From positions 248,001 to 312,000 of the forward strand of contig CAVVPZ010000009.1 in assembly GCA_963750255.1 (NCBI GenBank): DNA of 64,000 bases. The letters run 5' to 3'. Both the position numbers and the translations under genes were made by a program. This DNA is from DATLED01 sp963750255. Its GTDB lineage: Bacteria > Actinomycetota > Acidimicrobiia > Acidimicrobiales > CADCTF01. This document shows positions 62,132-64,000 of this stretch, piece by piece. Each line of letters begins with the position of its first letter. The first letter of the stretch is position 1. The notes beneath the pieces were generated by a model. The model did no database searches and was not told the DNA's origin. It saw nothing but the letters and a program-made list of their open reading frames with translations.

Positions 62132-63377
62132 AGTCGTTGCCGTGGGCAGCGAACTACTGCTCGGACAACTCGTCGACACCAACTCCTCGTGGATCGGCGA
62201 CCGCTTGGCGCTGGCCGGGATCGACTCGCACTTCCAGACCAAGGTGGGCGACAACCTCGAGCGGATCGTCCAGGTCGTGCGGATCGCCCTGTCCCGCAGC
62301 GACGCAGTGATCATGTGCGGCGGGTTGGGGCCGACCCAGGACGACATCACCCGCGAGGCGATCGCCAAGGTCATGAACGTCGACCTCATCCGCCAAGACG
62401 CCATCGGCGAACGGATCGCCGAGATGTTCCGGGCCCGGGGGCGGGAAATGCCCGAGAGCAACCTGCGCCAAGCCGACGTGCCTTTCGGTGCCACCGTCAT
62501 CGACCAAGTGCGGGGGACGGCGCCCGGACTCATCTGTCCCGTCGGACACAAGGTCATCTACGCCGTGCCCGGCGTGCCCCATGAGATGACCGAGATGATG
62601 GAGCGGGCGATCATTCCCGACCTGCAGGTCCGGGCGGGCACGGCAGCCACGATCCTCTCGCGCACCATCAAGACCTGGGGTGTGGCCGAATCGCGGCTGG
62701 CCGAGATCCTCGCGCCCCGCCTCGATGCGCTCGAGGGCGAGGGCGGGGTCACCATCGCCTTCCTCGCCAGCGGGATCGAGGGCATCAAGGTCCGGCTGAC
62801 CGCCAAGGCAGCCGACGCCGAGTCGGCCCGGGGCCTGCTCGGGGCCGAGGAGGCGCAGGTGCGCATCCTGCTCGGAGACCTGGTGTTCGGCCTCGACGAC
62901 GACACGATGGAGTCGACCGTCGGGCACCTGTTGCGAGCCGCGGGACTCACGCTCGGGGTGGCCGAGTCGCTCACGGGTGGCCTCGTCGGGTCGCGCCTGT
63001 CCAACGTGGTTGGCGCCAGCGAATGGTTCCGGGGCGGCGTGGTCTCCTACGCCAGCGAGGTCAAGTTCTCCCTGCTCGGTGTACCCGAGGGTCCGGTGGT
63101 GTCGGCCGAAGCCTCCGAGGCGATGGCCGCCGGCGCTCGCCGGGTGCTCGGCAGCGACGTCGGCCTCTCGTTCACCGGCGTGGCCGGCCCGGCCGAGCAG
63201 GACGGCCAGGCGCCAGGCACGGTCTTCGTCGGGCTGGCGGTCGGCGACCAACCGCCGGTCTCGACCCGACTGACGCTGCCCGGTGACCGCGAGCGCGTCC
63301 GGCAGTTCGCCACCATCTCCGGTCTCGACCTCCTGCGCAAGCACCTCCTCGGCCACGATCCGCCGACCGACAGCTGA
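62121..63377 (+). CDS. cinA: CinA-family nicotinamide-nucleotide amidase / competence-damage protein
   Basis: 418 residues with both domains. The N-terminal molybdopterin-binding-like (COG1058) domain has EVVAVGSELLLGQLVDTNSSWIGDRLA and GGLGPTQDDITREAIA; the C-terminal NMN deamidase domain has GVAESLTGGLVGSRLSNVVGASEWFRGGVVSYASEVKFSLLGV and SFTGVAGPAEQDGQAPGTVFVGL. It recycles NMN; in naturally competent species it is coexpressed with recA, its neighbour here. GTG 62121 overlaps pgsA. Confidence 0.94.
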   Translation: MRAEVVAVGSELLLGQLVDTNSSWIGDRLALAGIDSHFQTKVGDNLERIVQVVRIALSRSDAVIMCGGLGPTQDDITREAIAKVMNVDLIRQDAIGERIAEMFRARGREMPESNLRQADVPFGATVIDQVRGTAPGLICPVGHKVIYAVPGVPHEMTEMMERAIIPDLQVRAGTAATILSRTIKTWGVAESRLAEILAPRLDALEGEGGVTIAFLASGIEGIKVRLTAKAADAESARGLLGAEEAQVRILLGDLVFGLDDDTMESTVGHLLRAAGLTLGVAESLTGGLVGSRLSNVVGASEWFRGGVVSYASEVKFSLLGVPEGPVVSAEASEAMAAGARRVLGSDVGLSFTGVAGPAEQDGQAPGTVFVGLAVGDQPPVSTRLTLPGDRERVRQFATISGLDLLRKHLLGHDPPTDS

Positions 63378-63384
63378 GTCGGGC

Positions 63385-63428
63385 GTTCCTGCGCGTTTGT
63401 GCCGGCGGTCCTGCGCGTTTGGGTGGCC
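63385..63428 (+). repeat. 22-bp imperfect tandem repeat before recA
   Basis: Bases 63385-63406 and 63407-63428 share TCCTGCGCGTTTG in the same register. The second unit runs into the left arm of palindrome C, suggesting duplication of the element's flank. Confidence 0.7.
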
Positions 63429-63489
63429 GTTGCGGTCGTCAGATGGCGTTGCTGTGGCTGAATGGGCGGCCCGAAGGGCCACCCCAACG
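63416..63489. repeat. 74-bp palindromic element, copy C, between cinA and recA
   Basis: Arms CGTTTGGGTGGCC and GGCCACCCCAACG (12 of 13 complementary) flank a 48-nt centre with CGGTCG at the same offset as in copy B. The last G starts the following G-run cluster. Confidence 0.8.
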
Positions 63490-63514
63490 GGGATGGGGAG
63501 GGGTTGGGAGGGGG
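63489..63514 (+). other. G-quadruplex-type tract upstream of recA
   Basis: Five G runs (63489-63492, 63495-63498, 63500-63503, 63506-63508, 63510-63514) with loops of 1-2 nt. It ends 9 bp before the SOS box. Confidence 0.65.
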
Positions 63515-63523
63515 ATCCACCAT

Positions 63524-63537
63524 CGAACAGGCGTTCG
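63524..63537. promoter_or_regulatory. LexA (SOS) box upstream of recA
   Basis: CGAACAGGCGTTCG is a perfect match to the Gram-positive/actinobacterial SOS box core GAAC-N4-GTTC with extended CG ends. It lies 86 bp before the recA GTG, so recA is probably LexA-repressed. A further inverted repeat GTTGTCAC/GTGACAAC (63558-63565, 63580-63587) lies in the leader. Confidence 0.85.
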
Positions 63538-63622
63538 CAATTACGCTCGTGCAAGTTGTTGTCACACCCCCTTCGTAGGGTGACAACCGTCCGGCACCGA
63601 CAACCGATGAGGGGTAACAACC

Positions 63623-64000
63623 GTGGAGCGTGACAAGGCACTCGAACTGGCTCTGGGTCAGATCGACAAGCAGTACGGCAAGGGTTCGATCATGCGTATG
63701 GGCGACAAGGAGATCGTGCCGATGGCCTGCGTCTCCACCGGCGCCCTGGCCCTCGATCTCGCCCTCGGCATCGGCGGCCTGCCCCGTGGCCGGGTGGTCG
63801 AGATCTTCGGCCCCGAGTCCTCGGGCAAGTCGACCCTGGCCATGCACGTCGTGGCCGAGGCCCAACGCAACGGCGGCATCTGCGCCTACATCGACGCCGA
63901 GCACGCGATGGACCCGCAATACGCGAAGAACATCGGCCTCGACATCGACAACCTGCTCATCTCCCAGCCCGACACCGGCGAGCAGGCCCTCGAGATCGCC
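63623..64000 (+). CDS. recA: Recombinase RecA (3' partial)
   Basis: Strand-exchange protein and LexA coprotease. The first 126 codons are present and the frame is open to the window edge. LGQIDKQYGKGSIMRMGD, ISTGALALD-type segment (VSTGALALDLALG), Walker A GPESSGKST (63-71), CAYIDAEHAMDPQYAKNIGLDIDNLLISQPDTGEQAL. GTG 63623 has GAGGGG upstream. Position after cinA and the SOS box fit. Confidence 0.97.
   Translation, partial: MERDKALELALGQIDKQYGKGSIMRMGDKEIVPMACVSTGALALDLALGIGGLPRGRVVEIFGPESSGKSTLAMHVVAEAQRNGGICAYIDAEHAMDPQYAKNIGLDIDNLLISQPDTGEQALEIA

Noticed and set aside
1..64000. tRNA or rRNA genes
   Set aside because: No cloverleaf-type or rRNA-like sequence was recognised in any intergenic gap; the gaps are all shorter than 300 bp.

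Overview
The window is a GC-rich (roughly 68-70 %) bacterial chromosome segment with dense, mostly plus-strand genes, many GTG starts and ATGA/GTGA stop-start overlaps. The housekeeping order (comM-dprA-whiG type sigma, rpsB-tsf-pyrH-frr-cdsA-dxr-rseP-ispG, proS, rimP-nusA-ylxR-infB-ylxP-rbfA-nrnA-truB-ribF, rpsO-pnp-dapB, dapA-rnj-ftsK, rimO-pgsA-cinA-recA) is that of Actinomycetota. The WhiG-type sigma factor, a paired acyl-CoA dehydrogenase/aminoglycoside-phosphotransferase-like cluster, a GAACN4GTTC SOS box and leaderless promoters point to an actinobacterium, most likely class Acidimicrobiia. The class assignment is inference.

Layout. 1-3.0 kb: comM (5' end outside the window), dprA and a WhiG/FliA-type sigma factor. 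3.0-10.0 kb: an envelope island with a single-pass protein, an 885-residue repeat protein, a degenerate M23 domain fused to a lipase-like alpha/beta hydrolase, tandem hairpin repeats and a SpoIID/LytB-type protein. 10.1-18.9 kb: translation start-up genes (rpsB, tsf, pyrH, frr) and phospholipid/isoprenoid genes (cdsA, dxr, rseP, ispG). 19-22.5 kb: a minus-strand zinc alcohol dehydrogenase, proS and a nitroreductase. 22.5-31.1 kb: the nusA-infB operon, led by an attenuator, through ribF. 31.2-34.7 kb: an orphan NuoF-like flavoprotein, arfB and a phosphohistidine-domain protein. 34.8-38.5 kb: rpsO, a structured pnp leader, pnp and dapB. 38.6-48.2 kb: an accessory block with an ABC exporter, a kinase-like/acyl-CoA dehydrogenase operon, a DedA-like protein, two TetR regulators and a diiron ferritin-like enzyme; it separates dapB from dapA. 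48.3-54.8 kb: a winged-helix protein, dapA, rnj and ftsK. 55-60.2 kb: thrB, queF, a lipocalin-like protein, an SMP-30 family protein, a GNAT acetyltransferase and a serine hydrolase. 60.3-64 kb: rimO, pgsA, cinA and recA (3' end outside the window).

Three things stand out. (1) Three intergenic 74-bp palindromes share end arms and exact spacing (31089-31162, 32652-32725, 63416-63489), and a second 56-bp hairpin family lies at 8178-8322 with a diverged copy at the proS stop codon. Several copies are followed directly by runs of G. (2) Many transcription units start with a TAnnnT box 6-8 nt before the start codon, so the mRNAs are probably leaderless. One palindrome, ACGGTACCGT, serves both divergent genes arfB and the phosphohistidine-domain protein. 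(3) About 20 single- or two-base frameshifts interrupt otherwise well-conserved genes, including the essential proS, ftsK and nusA. This is best explained by sequence or assembly errors, so interrupted genes are annotated here as whole genes with the break marked.
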